Shown here one piece after another: positions 8,724 through 16,928 of a DNA stretch of 64,000 bases. A program made the translations under genes and the position numbers. This DNA comes from CAYJBH01 sp964370765 (GTDB taxonomy: Bacteria; Bacillota; Clostridia; Oscillospirales; Ruminococcaceae). Location of the stretch: positions 14,907-78,906 of the forward strand of contig CAYJKW010000002.1 of NCBI GenBank assembly GCA_964370765.1. Reading direction: 5' to 3'. The notes under the pieces are model-generated. The model did not search any database. It was not told the DNA's origin and saw only the letters and a program-made list of their open reading frames with translations. Numbering within the stretch: position 1 is the first letter of the stretch; each line of letters starts with the position of its first letter.

Positions 8724-9287
8724 ATGATAACAGGTATCATTAGGCAGGCCACCGAGAGGGACAGTGAGCGTATACTGGAAATCTACAGTCCATACATAGA
8801 AAATACAACCATTACATTTGAAATAGATGTTCCAACTATAGCCGAGTTTACACAACGGGTAAAAAACATAAGCAGTTATTACCCCTATCTTGTCTATGTA
8901 ACCGACGAAAAGATTGTAGGTTATGCCTATGCATCCCTATATCGAGATCGTCCTGCATTCCGTTTTGATGTAGAAGTATCTATCTATCTTGATACAAGTT
9001 GCACCGGTAATGGTGTTGGTTCAAAACTGTATGATAAACTTTTTGAACTGCTTAAAATGCAAGGATTTTATAACGCTTACTCCGGTATAACAATGCCTAA
9101 TAATGGTAGCGAAGCACTTCATAAAAAGTTTGGATTCAGTGAGATAGGCATCTACACCTGCGCAGGCTTTAAGCATGGTGGTTGGCATGATGTTAAATGG
9201 TTGCAAAAGCAGATTAGACCCTATGACACAAATCCAAAAGAGGTTGTGCCGATATACAACCTACCTAGTAATGCTGTTAGCGGTTGA
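8724..9287 (+). CDS. GNAT N-acetyltransferase, phosphinothricin acetyltransferase-like
   Basis: Acetyl-CoA dependent N-acetyltransferase of 187 residues closest to the PAT/Bar and MddA group. Typical parts are IRQATERDSERILEIYSPYIENTTITFE, YAYASLYRDRPAFRFDVEVSIYL, the acetyl-CoA loop CTGNGVGSKLY and NNGSEALHKKFGF. Members usually acetylate amino acid analogues such as methionine sulfone or phosphinothricin, but natural substrates differ. It lies 6 bases after the HD gene. Its stop codon overlaps the -35 box of the following corA promoter. Confidence 0.85.
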   Translation: MITGIIRQATERDSERILEIYSPYIENTTITFEIDVPTIAEFTQRVKNISSYYPYLVYVTDEKIVGYAYASLYRDRPAFRFDVEVSIYLDTSCTGNGVGSKLYDKLFELLKMQGFYNAYSGITMPNNGSEALHKKFGFSEIGIYTCAGFKHGGWHDVKWLQKQIRPYDTNPKEVVPIYNLPSNAVSG

Positions 9288-9312
9288 CTTAGCCGATAAT
9301 AAATTTTATAAT
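9284..9312 (+). promoter_or_regulatory. Promoter of the CorA-type transporter gene
   Basis: TTGACT at 9284-9289, 17 bases, perfect TATAAT at 9307-9312; the ATG follows 35 bases later. The -35 overlaps the stop of the acetyltransferase gene. A GCCGATAA string in the spacer is probably chance because no TAAA lies at the right distance. Confidence 0.75.
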
Positions 9313-9347
9313 AGATATAGTAGCTGATTTAACCTGATAGGTGATGT

Positions 9348-10283
9348 ATGATAGAAATTTTAAAAACTGTTAATAACACTACCCGTATTCAGGCGGAACT
9401 TAGCGACGATTGTTGGATAAATGTAGTTTCCCCAACTACCGATGAGGTAAACTATCTAATTAACGTTATTGGAATTGAGGAAGATTTTATTCTATCCGCA
9501 ATTGACCCGGAGGAAACGTCCCATATTGATATAGAAGATGATCAGATGCTTATCGTTGTAGACGTTCCTACCACCGATGATTCTACCGATGTATCGGTAC
9601 CTTATACAACAATTCCTATATCCATAATTTTTGTTAAGAAATATATTATTACGATAGCATTAAAACAACATACATTTATAACAAATATGGCATCGGGTGC
9701 CGATAGAAGTATATATACATACATGCATACCCGGTTTACACTACAGATACTGTTTAGAATTGCAAAACGTTATCTTGTGTATCTAAAAGAGATTGATAAG
9801 ATGACATCTCAAACCGAAAAACAGCTGCAAAAAACACTGCAAAACAAAGAGATTATTAGCCTACTTGGCATCGAAAAATCACTGGTATTTTTTTCCACAT
9901 CACTAAAGAGTATCGAATTGATGTTAAATAAAATTTCTCGTGGCAGGGTGCTAAAAATGTACGAGGACGATAGGGATATTCTTGATGATGTAATTATCGA
10001 AACAAGTCAGGCAAGGGAGATGTGTATTATCTATACACGTACCCTAAACAGTACCATGGATGCATACTCGTCCATTATTTCAAACAATCTTAATATTGTA
10101 ATGCGCACCCTTACATCTGTTACCCTTGTAGCGGCAGTACCTACAGTTATTAGTAGCCTTTATGGCATGAATATAGTGCACGGTATGCCGTTTGATGATT
10201 TTTGGTGGGCGCCCGTATCTATAACTACGGGTATCAGCGTACTTGTTTTGCTTATACTTGCAAAAAAGGGAATGTTTAAATAA
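9348..10283 (+). CDS. corA: CorA family magnesium/divalent cation transporter
   Basis: Pentameric membrane channel for Mg2+ or other divalent ions. The 311 residues show a long cytoplasmic alpha/beta and helical domain (1-240) and two C-terminal membrane segments (about 252-272 and 285-305). The selectivity motif YGMNIVHGMPF sits between them (GMN then P in the loop). The cytoplasmic part carries the usual EEDFILSAIDPEE start. It has its own promoter. The homologue could also carry Co2+ or Ni2+; the metal cannot be told from sequence. Confidence 0.9.
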   Translation: MIEILKTVNNTTRIQAELSDDCWINVVSPTTDEVNYLINVIGIEEDFILSAIDPEETSHIDIEDDQMLIVVDVPTTDDSTDVSVPYTTIPISIIFVKKYIITIALKQHTFITNMASGADRSIYTYMHTRFTLQILFRIAKRYLVYLKEIDKMTSQTEKQLQKTLQNKEIISLLGIEKSLVFFSTSLKSIELMLNKISRGRVLKMYEDDRDILDDVIIETSQAREMCIIYTRTLNSTMDAYSSIISNNLNIVMRTLTSVTLVAAVPTVISSLYGMNIVHGMPFDDFWWAPVSITTGISVLVLLILAKKGMFK

Positions 10284-10398
10284 TAAGGGTAGCCTGCCTA
10301 CCGCAGGCAAAATGTTTATTACCCCAATTTACAGTTAATGGATTTTTAATTTATGGCGATCTTGCTATAAAACATGCTTATAAACAAACCCAGCAAAA

Positions 10399-10422
10399 GC
10401 GTTAAAAGTATACTTTTAACGC
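10399..10422. repeat. Perfect 24-bp palindrome
   Basis: The 12-base arm GCGTTAAAAGTA is followed directly by its reverse complement with no loop. No T-run follows on either strand, so a protein-binding dyad or DNA cruciform is more likely than a terminator. Confidence 0.6.
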
Positions 10423-10763
10423 CGCTTAACAAGACTTCCAACTTTTCCCATGTCGGATTTTTTGTATAACAGCAAATCTTTGCACATGTATGGACGTATT
10501 CAGCTGCGACGCAATGGAAAATATTGTAAATTACATAAGGCGTGCAGGAAAAAGTTTAATTGTAATTATTTAAAGTAACACACTTGTAAAAAAATTGCTC
10601 AAAACATTGTATCATTACCCGTAGATAAAACCGATGGACAATGATGTAACTATCGGGCTGTTTAACTTTGCATTTAATTTATATTTTGCTGTTAATAAGT
10701 GACTAAACAACAGATTTAAGGTAGCAATCGAGATTTGAATCACTTTATCTTGTATACAAAATG

Positions 10764-10792
10764 TTGTTTAACCATTAAACCCAACTTATATT
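10764..10792 (+). promoter_or_regulatory. Probable promoter of the FAD dehydrogenase gene
   Basis: TTGTTT (10764-10769), 17 bases, TATATT (10787-10792), 25 bases before the ATG; ribosome site AGAGGT at 10805-10810. Confidence 0.5.
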
Positions 10793-10817
10793 AGAATAAT
10801 CGATAGAGGTACCAACT

Positions 10818-12200
10818 ATGAATTCATGTAATGTTTTAATAATCGGTGCAGGTCCTGCAGGAATTTTCACCGCATTAGAACTTGTAAAAAAAGGATATTC
10901 CGGCAAGATAGTAATGGTAGAAAAGGGTGCGCCGATAGAAAAACGCAGCTGTCCAAAAGGTAAAACCGGTGTATGTGTATCATGTAAGCCCTGCCATATT
11001 ACAACAGGATTTTCGGGCGCCGGTGCATTTTCGGACGGCAAGCTTTCCCTAGCAACAGAGGTGGGCGGAGATCTTCCCGAATTAATCGGTGACGCCCTAA
11101 CAGCCGATTTAATAAAGTATACCGATGATATCTACCTTGAGTTTGGTGCAGATGATAAGGTGGAAGGAGTCGGAAACGACGCTAAGGTTAAGGAGATACG
11201 CAAGCGTACTATACAGGCGGGGCTAAAACTTGTTGACTGTCCTATACGCCACCTTGGAACAGAAAAGGCACAAGAGATATACCTAGCTATACAAAATTAC
11301 CTTGGTAATAACGGTGTTGAGCTACGGTTTGGTACATCCGCCACCTCACTTTGTATAGAGGACGGTTGTTGCACCGGTGTTGAGCTACAGGGCGGTGAGA
11401 TTATATCGGCAGAACATATAATAGTAGCTACCGGTCGACGCGGCGCTGACTGGCTTGAAAATATGTGCAAAAAATTTAATGTAGCGCACCAGCCCGGTAC
11501 AGTAGATATTGGTGTGCGTGTAGAGGTGCGAAACGAAATCATGGAGGATGTTAATAACGTTCTTTATGAATCAAAGTTAATCGGCTATCCAAAGCCATTT
11601 AAAAATAAGGTTCGTACATTTTGCCAAAACCCGGGTGGATTTGTTAGCCAGGAAAACTACGATGATGATCTTGCAGTTGTTAACGGGCATTCCTATAAGG
11701 TGCGCAAGTCAAAAAACACCAATCTTGCAATACTATGTTCACACGATTTTAGCGAACCATTTAACGAGCCTATCAAATATGCATGTAAGGTGGGCGAATT
11801 AACAAATATGCTTGGTGCAGGGCATATCGTTGTACAACGTTATGGCGATATCTTAGATGGAAAACGCACATGGCAGGACGAGTTGTCACGCTCTAATGTG
11901 CGCCCTACCCTTCCGGATGCAGTCGCGGGGGATATTACTGCGGCTATGCCCTACCGAGCCATGACAAATATAATTAACTTTATACAAGCGGTAGACCATG
12001 TTGTACCGGGCTTTGCCGCCTATGAAACATTGCTTTACTCGCCGGAGATAAAGTTTTATAGTAACCGTGTAAAGATGAACGATCGTATGACTACAAACGT
12101 ACAAAACCTATACTGCCTTGGTGACTCCAGTGGTTGGACAAGGGGTTTAATGATGGCATCGGTTATGGGGGTTCATATGGCAAGGCACCTTTTAAAATAA
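10818..12200 (+). CDS. FAD-dependent dehydrogenase (COG2509 family)
   Basis: A 460-residue flavoprotein of the widespread but poorly characterised COG2509 group of predicted FAD dehydrogenases. The N-terminal Rossmann motif is IIGAGPAGIFTALELV (8-23). A cysteine-rich segment CVSCKPCHITTGFSGAGAFSDGKL (about 54-77) is typical of the group. The C-terminal FAD motif NLYCLGDSSGWTRGLMMASVMGVHMA (about 431-456) is intact. No neighbour suggests a pathway: it has its own promoter and is closed by a bidirectional terminator. The substrate is unknown; a tRNA- or quinone-related role would be a guess. Confidence 0.85.
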   Translation: MNSCNVLIIGAGPAGIFTALELVKKGYSGKIVMVEKGAPIEKRSCPKGKTGVCVSCKPCHITTGFSGAGAFSDGKLSLATEVGGDLPELIGDALTADLIKYTDDIYLEFGADDKVEGVGNDAKVKEIRKRTIQAGLKLVDCPIRHLGTEKAQEIYLAIQNYLGNNGVELRFGTSATSLCIEDGCCTGVELQGGEIISAEHIIVATGRRGADWLENMCKKFNVAHQPGTVDIGVRVEVRNEIMEDVNNVLYESKLIGYPKPFKNKVRTFCQNPGGFVSQENYDDDLAVVNGHSYKVRKSKNTNLAILCSHDFSEPFNEPIKYACKVGELTNMLGAGHIVVQRYGDILDGKRTWQDELSRSNVRPTLPDAVAGDITAAMPYRAMTNIINFIQAVDHVVPGFAAYETLLYSPEIKFYSNRVKMNDRMTTNVQNLYCLGDSSGWTRGLMMASVMGVHMARHLLK

Positions 12201-12212
12201 AGTCATATTTAA

Positions 12213-12249
12213 AAAATACGCTATGCCACGTTGTGGCATAGCGTATTTT
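12213..12249. terminator. Bidirectional terminator between convergent genes
   Basis: Perfect 17-bp arms at 12213-12229 and 12233-12249 with a 3-base loop, A-run on the left and T-run on the right. It serves the FAD dehydrogenase on plus and the adhE-kinase unit on minus. Confidence 0.9.
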
Positions 12250-12280
12250 AAAGAGTAGAACCTTGTCCTATTTTGGTGCA

Positions 12281-13027
12281 CTATTCGTACTGTACCACAT
12301 CGGCAAGTCGTGTTAAAAATTCCTTTTCTTTTTCGTTGCCCTTTACTGATTGTGATGCTGCCACAATCGGAATCCAGTTTTCTACATATTTTCTTTTAGT
12401 GCCGCTTTTTTGGCAGAAAAGCTCAATATATTTCTCCGCAACATCGGCTTGGTCGTTCAGACGGAACATTAACAGGCTGCGTGCAATATCAGCAGAGGCA
12501 TTACCCTGTGTAACATGAGACCAATCCAATACATAAACTGTGCCATCGTCCTTTACTATAATATTATCGGGCGAGAAATCACCGTGGCAAACCTTGCTAT
12601 GATTTGGCATTGACTCAAGACGTGTCAGCAGCTCATATTTGACATTTTCATCAAAGTCGGTCGCATTGATTTTTAGGGTCATTTTATCCTTAATCTTAGA
12701 TAAAAGAGGTGAGCTATGCGCCTGTACAAGCATCTGGGTATCAACAAACATCCTAATATACTCGTTTGTTTTATCTGGATTTTTTGTCATTAAATTTGCA
12801 AGTGTTTCCCCCTTTATATATTCACTTACAATAGCCCAATCCCCCTCGATCTTCTTAACCTCAATAAGCTTCGGTACATTTAAACCTGTTTCGTAGATAC
12901 GGGACTGGTTAAGTGCCTCGTTAAGCACGGCTGAGCTTGCAAAACTTTTATCGAACAACTTTATAACAGTATCGCCCTTACGGTAGATAGTTTTATTGTT
13001 ACGCTCTACAATAATATTTTTTTCCAT
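12281..13027 (-). CDS. APH/choline-kinase-like phosphotransferase
   Basis: A 248-residue protein of the aminoglycoside phosphotransferase/fructosamine kinase-like fold. Catalytic loop HGDFSPDNIIV (Brenner-type HxD...N) and metal motif DWSH are intact, and an N-terminal lysine lies in DTVIKLFDKSF. It probably phosphorylates a small hydroxyl- or amine-containing molecule. Resistance to aminoglycosides is possible but not supported by context. It starts 15 bases after adhE with a strong GGGGGGAG site, so it is carried on the Rex-controlled adhE transcript. Confidence 0.8.
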   Translation of the reverse strand: MEKNIIVERNNKTIYRKGDTVIKLFDKSFASSAVLNEALNQSRIYETGLNVPKLIEVKKIEGDWAIVSEYIKGETLANLMTKNPDKTNEYIRMFVDTQMLVQAHSSPLLSKIKDKMTLKINATDFDENVKYELLTRLESMPNHSKVCHGDFSPDNIIVKDDGTVYVLDWSHVTQGNASADIARSLLMFRLNDQADVAEKYIELFCQKSGTKRKYVENWIPIVAASQSVKGNEKEKEFLTRLADVVQYE

Positions 13028-13042
13028 AATACTCCCCCCTTC

Positions 13043-15667
13043 TTATTTAACACCATAGTAGGCATCAAGATACATCTGCTTTAGTTCGGCCATTAGTGGG
13101 TACCTTGGGTTTGCACCGGTGCACTGGTCATCAAATGCAAGTTCGGTCATTTCATCAAGGCTGTCAAGGAATGCCTTTTCGTCTATATCATAATCTTTTA
13201 TGCATTTTTTAATGCCTATATCTGCCTTAAGTTTTTCTATTGCATCCATAAGATTTTCGGTGCACTCTATATCGTTTTTACCGTTAATACCTATAAAACG
13301 GGCAACCTCGGCGTATCTTTTGCAGGCCTGTGGATAACGGTATTGTGAAAACGCACCCATCTTTGTTGGGTTATCGGTCATGTTAAAGCGAATAACATGG
13401 TTAATTAGTAGTGCATTTGCAACGCCGTGTGGAAGGTGGTGGAATGCACCAAGCTTATGCGCCATCGAGTGGCATATACCAAGGAATGCATTAGCAAAAG
13501 CTATTCCTGCAAGTGTTGAGGCATTTGCCATATTTTCCCTTGCCTCAGGATCAGCTGCACCATTTTTGTATGCTAACGGTAAGTTATCAAATATTAGTTT
13601 AACCGCTGTAAGTGCCGAACCATCGGTATAGGCTGATGCAAGCATAGAGGCATATGCTTCAAGTGCATGTGTGAGTGCATCAATACCGGATGCAGCTGTT
13701 AATCCTTTTGGCATGTGCATCATAAGGTCTGCATCTACTATAGCCATCTTAGGAAGCAACTCATAGTCGGCAAGCGGGTATTTAACGCCTGTCTGCTCGT
13801 CGGTAATAACGGCGAACGGGGTAACCTCACTACCTGTACCTGCAGTTGTCGGTATTGCTACAAGATCTGCTTTAACACCTAGTTTTGGGAAACCACATAT
13901 ACGTTTACGTATATCCATAAAACGCATTGCAATATCGAAAAAGTCTATCTGTGGATATTCGTAAAGGGTCCACATAATCTTTGCAGCATCTATCGGAGAA
14001 CCGCCACCAAAAGCCANNNNNNNNNNAGCCACAATACAATCCGGCTTAAAGGCCTCCATAGCCTTTGCACCTGCTTTTGCTGTTGCAAGTGTCGGATCCG
14101 GCTCTACCTCAAAGAAGGTTGTATGTGCAATACCCATCTCGTCAAGCTGATCTGTTACAACCTGTATATTTCCGTTTTTGTATAAAAAATCATCGGTAAC
14201 GATAAATACACGCTTTTTGTCATAAACATCCTTAAGCTCTCTCATTGCAAGCTGCAAGCAGCCCTTTTTGAAGTATAGTTTTTCAGGAGTGCGTAACCAG
14301 AGCATATTTTCTCTCCTTTCGGCAACGGTTTTCGTGTTTATAAGGTGCTTAACGCCTACATTCTCTGATACGGAGTTGCCGCCCCAACTACCACAACCGA
14401 GTGTTAGGGATGGTGCAAGGCTAAAGTTATATAGGTCACCTATACCGCCATGTGCAGCAGGTGTGTTAACAACAATTCGACAGGTCTTTACACGGTTTTC
14501 AAATGTGGTTAGGTCATCTTTACCGGTTGCAGTGTTAATAAATATTGATGCAGTATGGCCGTAACCACCATCTATAATTAACTGTTCTGCCTTATCTACA
14601 GCATCATCAAACTTCTTGTAGCTGTACATAGCAAGGACCGGAGAAAGTTTTTCATGAGCAAATTCTTCCGAAAGTTCTACACTCTCAACCTCGCCTATTA
14701 AAATCTTTGTCTTTTCTGGTACACTAAAGCCGGAAAGTTCAGCAATTTTGTAGGCACTTTGACCTACTATCTTTGCATTAAGTGCACCGTCGATTATTAT
14801 GGTTTTACGCACTAAGTCTATCTCTTGTTTGGATAGAATATGACAACCCCTAAGCTTAAATTCATCCTTAACTTTTTTGTATATCTTGCTATCCACGATA
14901 ACAGATTGTTCCGATGCACATATCATACCGTTATCGAAGGTTTTGGACAAAATAACCGAGGCTACAGCCATCTCTACATCGGCGCTTTCGTGAAAGATTG
15001 CCGGTACGTTTCCGGCACCAACTCCGATAGCGGGTTTACCGGAGGAGTAGGCACTACGTACCATTCCGGGACCACCAGTTGCAAGAATAAGGTCTACCGA
15101 TTTCATTACCTCCGAGGTAAGTTCCAACGATGGTTTGTCGATCCAACCTATAATCCCTTCCGGTGCACCGGCAGCAACAGCTGCATCAAGAATAGTTTTT
15201 GCTGCTTCGATAGTGCAGCCCTTTGCACGTGGATGGGGGCTAAATATAATTCCGTTACCTGTTTTAAGGGCAAGTAATGCTTTAAATATTGCAGTAGAGG
15301 TAGGGTTGGTTGTAGGTATAACCGCTGCAACAACACCTACCGGCTCGGCTATAACTCTAATACCTGCACGATCATCCCTGTCTATTACACCTGTTGTTTT
15401 GGCATCATAATATTTGTTGTAGATATATTCAGAGGCATAGTGGTTTTTAATTACTTTATCCTCAACAACTCCCATGCCGGTTTCCTGAACAGCCTGCTTT
15501 GCAAGTGGAATTCTTTTTTTGTTAGCTGCCACTGCCGCCGCTTTAAAGATCTCATCTAGCTTTTCCTGTGGGAATTTAGCATATACCTCCTGTGCGGCAC
15601 GGATCTCTGCTATACGAGCTTTAAGTTGCTCTACATTCTCTACTGTTGTTACTGTGGATTTATTCAT
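13043..15667 (-). CDS. adhE: Bifunctional acetaldehyde/alcohol dehydrogenase AdhE
   Basis: Converts acetyl-CoA through acetaldehyde to ethanol with two NADH, the main electron sink of many fermenters; it forms spirosomes. The N-terminal aldehyde dehydrogenase domain (about 1-440) has catalytic Cys250 in NGMICASEQ. The C-terminal iron-dependent alcohol dehydrogenase (about 460-870) has GGGSPIDAAK, GTGSEVTPF and the metal histidines in GICHSMAHKLGAFHHLPHG. It reads 874 codons with a ten-N gap at 14017-14026. Collapsing the gap and the duplicated 5 bases gives 869 residues in frame, the normal length. The start follows AGGAGGG. Two Rex-like boxes upstream fit NADH-responsive control. Confidence 0.96.
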   Translation of the reverse strand: MNKSTVTTVENVEQLKARIAEIRAAQEVYAKFPQEKLDEIFKAAAVAANKKRIPLAKQAVQETGMGVVEDKVIKNHYASEYIYNKYYDAKTTGVIDRDDRAGIRVIAEPVGVVAAVIPTTNPTSTAIFKALLALKTGNGIIFSPHPRAKGCTIEAAKTILDAAVAAGAPEGIIGWIDKPSLELTSEVMKSVDLILATGGPGMVRSAYSSGKPAIGVGAGNVPAIFHESADVEMAVASVILSKTFDNGMICASEQSVIVDSKIYKKVKDEFKLRGCHILSKQEIDLVRKTIIIDGALNAKIVGQSAYKIAELSGFSVPEKTKILIGEVESVELSEEFAHEKLSPVLAMYSYKKFDDAVDKAEQLIIDGGYGHTASIFINTATGKDDLTTFENRVKTCRIVVNTPAAHGGIGDLYNFSLAPSLTLGCGSWGGNSVSENVGVKHLINTKTVAERRENMLWLRTPEKLYFKKGCLQLAMRELKDVYDKKRVFIVTDDFLYKNGNIQVVTDQLDEMGIAHTTFFEVEPDPTLATAKAGAKAMEAFKPDCIVAXXXXAFGGGSPIDAAKIMWTLYEYPQIDFFDIAMRFMDIRKRICGFPKLGVKADLVAIPTTAGTGSEVTPFAVITDEQTGVKYPLADYELLPKMAIVDADLMMHMPKGLTAASGIDALTHALEAYASMLASAYTDGSALTAVKLIFDNLPLAYKNGAADPEARENMANASTLAGIAFANAFLGICHSMAHKLGAFHHLPHGVANALLINHVIRFNMTDNPTKMGAFSQYRYPQACKRYAEVARFIGINGKNDIECTENLMDAIEKLKADIGIKKCIKDYDIDEKAFLDSLDEMTELAFDDQCTGANPRYPLMAELKQMYLDAYYGVK
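14017..14026. other. Assembly gap of ten Ns inside adhE
   Basis: Both flanks carry the same five bases, AGCCA (14012-14016 and 14027-14031). Removing the Ns and one copy restores an uninterrupted adhE frame reading VAFGGGSP, so the gap is most likely an unmerged contig overlap with no missing sequence. Confidence 0.8.
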
Positions 15668-15686
15668 AAGTTTGCCCTCCTAATCT

Positions 15687-15704
15687 TTGTTAAAATTTTA
15701 ACAC
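15687..15704. promoter_or_regulatory. Rex-like operator 1 of adhE
   Basis: TTGTTAA-N4-TTAACAC, one base off the clostridial Rex palindrome TTGTTAA-N4-TTAACAA. It overlaps the -10 box of the adhE promoter. Confidence 0.75.
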
Positions 15705-15723
15705 ACTATTTTCGACTTGTAAA
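15695..15723 (-). promoter_or_regulatory. adhE promoter
   Basis: On the minus strand TTTACA (15718-15723), 17 bases, TAAAAT (15695-15700). The -10 lies inside Rex-like operator 1. Confidence 0.7.
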
Positions 15724-15741
15724 GTATCTGTCACAAATACT

Positions 15742-15759
15742 TTGTTAAATTTTTATCAA
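15742..15759. promoter_or_regulatory. Rex-like operator 2 of adhE
   Basis: TTGTTAA-N4-TTATCAA, one mismatch in the second half-site, 55 bases upstream of operator 1 centre to centre. Paired boxes suggest cooperative repression at low NADH. Confidence 0.65.
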
Positions 15760-15905
15760 TCGTTTTGTCTTTATTATGGTTATTATGCACAGTAATGTTA
15801 AAATTAACAGGATTTTAGTGAATAAAGCCGTGTTTTAAAAGGATTTTAGGGTGTTTTATTTAGTTGGCTAAACGATAATTTATAGCAAGTAATGCATTTG
15901 TTGCA

Positions 15906-15943
15906 TAAAAAGAGTAGCAACCCATCATGGATTACTACTCTTT
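15906..15943 (-). terminator. Terminator of the dnaX-ybaB-recR unit
   Basis: As minus-strand RNA, a stem of about 15 bp that includes two G-U pairs (15929-15943 with 15908-15922), then a U-rich tail. It starts 16 bases past the recR stop. The G-U pairs form only on the minus transcript, which fixes the direction. Confidence 0.8.
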
Positions 15944-15959
15944 CAGTTTGTCTTTCTTA

Positions 15960-16565
15960 TTAAATCTCGCCTCTGCCATCAAGGGCTTTTGCCAAGGTAA
16001 TTTCGTCAGCATATTCAAGATGGGCACCTACCGGTAGTCCATATGCAAGCCGCGTCACCTTAACACCCATAGGTTTGAACAGCCTTGCAAGATACATTGC
16101 GGTTGCCTCCCCCTCCACTGTGGGATTGGTAGCCATAATAATCTCGGTTATCTCACCGTTAGTCATTCTTGACATTAGTTCTTTAATGCATAGTTCCTCT
16201 ACACCTATGCCATCCATAGGTGAAATAAGTCCATGCAACACATGATAAAGGCCATGGTACTCCCTTGTTTTTTCAAAGGAAGTAATGTCCCTCGGATTTT
16301 CTACCACACATATTAAGGTACGATCACGCTTTTCGTCACTACAGATATGGCAAATCTGCTTATCGGTAAAGTTTTGGCAGACATCACAACGCCGAATAGA
16401 TGCATGTAGCTTTTCTATAGCACTTGCAAAATCCAACGCCTCTGCCTTTTCCATCTTTAATATCTGATATGCCATTCTGGTTGCGCCCTTGCGCCCGATA
16501 CCCGGTAGCTTTGCAAACTGATTTATTAGGTTTTCAAGCGGTGCGGCATTAAAACCTATGCTCAA
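15960..16565 (-). CDS. recR: Recombination protein RecR
   Basis: DNA-binding repair protein that works with RecO and RecF to load RecA at gaps. The 201 residues show the helix-hairpin-helix KLPGIGRKGATRMAYQI (17-33), the C4 zinc finger CDVCQNFTDKQICHIC (about 58-73), and a Toprim domain with VVENPRDI and ATNPTVEGEATAMYL. It is the last gene of the classic dnaX-ybaB-recR set. Its ATG overlaps the ybaB stop by 4 bases, so translation is coupled. Confidence 0.97.
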   Translation of the reverse strand: MSIGFNAAPLENLINQFAKLPGIGRKGATRMAYQILKMEKAEALDFASAIEKLHASIRRCDVCQNFTDKQICHICSDEKRDRTLICVVENPRDITSFEKTREYHGLYHVLHGLISPMDGIGVEELCIKELMSRMTNGEITEIIMATNPTVEGEATAMYLARLFKPMGVKVTRLAYGLPVGAHLEYADEITLAKALDGRGEI

Positions 16566-16891
16566 ATGTTTACCCCCAGGCGCTCACGCTCAGCATTGCC
16601 GTGATCGGTAACCGTTTTGTTTGCAGTGTTTACTGCCTCGGTTATAAGGTCGCTTAGTAGCTCTATGTCATCTTTATCCACTACCGACTCATCTATCTTA
16701 AGGTTGCTTATCTCATGTTTACCGTTTATAGTTAGGGTAACAAGGCCACTACCTGCCGATATTTCATGTTCTTTTTCGTCTAACTCGGCATTCAGTTTTT
16801 CCAGTACTTCCTGCATCTTCTGTGCCTGCTGCATAAGTTGATTCATGTTTGCCGGTCCTCCGCCAAGACCTTTTGGTAGATTTGCTCTCAT
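16562..16891 (-). CDS. ybaB: YbaB/EbfC nucleoid-associated protein
   Basis: Small dimeric DNA-binding protein of 109 residues, conserved between dnaX and recR in most bacteria and thought to act in nucleoid organisation or repair. The Met- and Gln-rich N-terminal helix (NMNQLMQQAQKMQEVLEKLNAEL) and the beta core with GLVTLTINGKHEISNLKID are typical. It has a good AGGA site and overlaps recR by 4 bases. Confidence 0.95.
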   Translation of the reverse strand: MRANLPKGLGGGPANMNQLMQQAQKMQEVLEKLNAELDEKEHEISAGSGLVTLTINGKHEISNLKIDESVVDKDDIELLSDLITEAVNTANKTVTDHGNAERERLGVNI

Positions 16892-16928
16892 AATTAAAAT
16901 CCTTTCTATACTTTATAACTTGTAGTTA

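Larger units (their letters stand above)
10284..10817. other. 534-base stretch without a confident gene
   Basis: It contains a small hairpin (10292-10297 with 10303-10308), a perfect 24-bp palindrome (10399-10422), the promoter of the next gene near its end, and on the minus strand an open frame ending at 10354 that lacks a good start (see findings). Nothing else recognisable. Confidence 0.6.

Noticed and set aside
9292..9299. Sigma-28 -10 element (GCCGATAA) before corA
   Set aside because: No TAAA at the right distance, and a better housekeeping promoter covers the same site.
12281..13027. Aminoglycoside resistance gene
   Set aside because: Only the fold-level APH motifs are present; context is fermentation, so resistance is not claimed.
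14268..15410. Several plus-strand frames opposite adhE
   Set aside because: They are reverse-strand shadows of AdhE codons without start signals.
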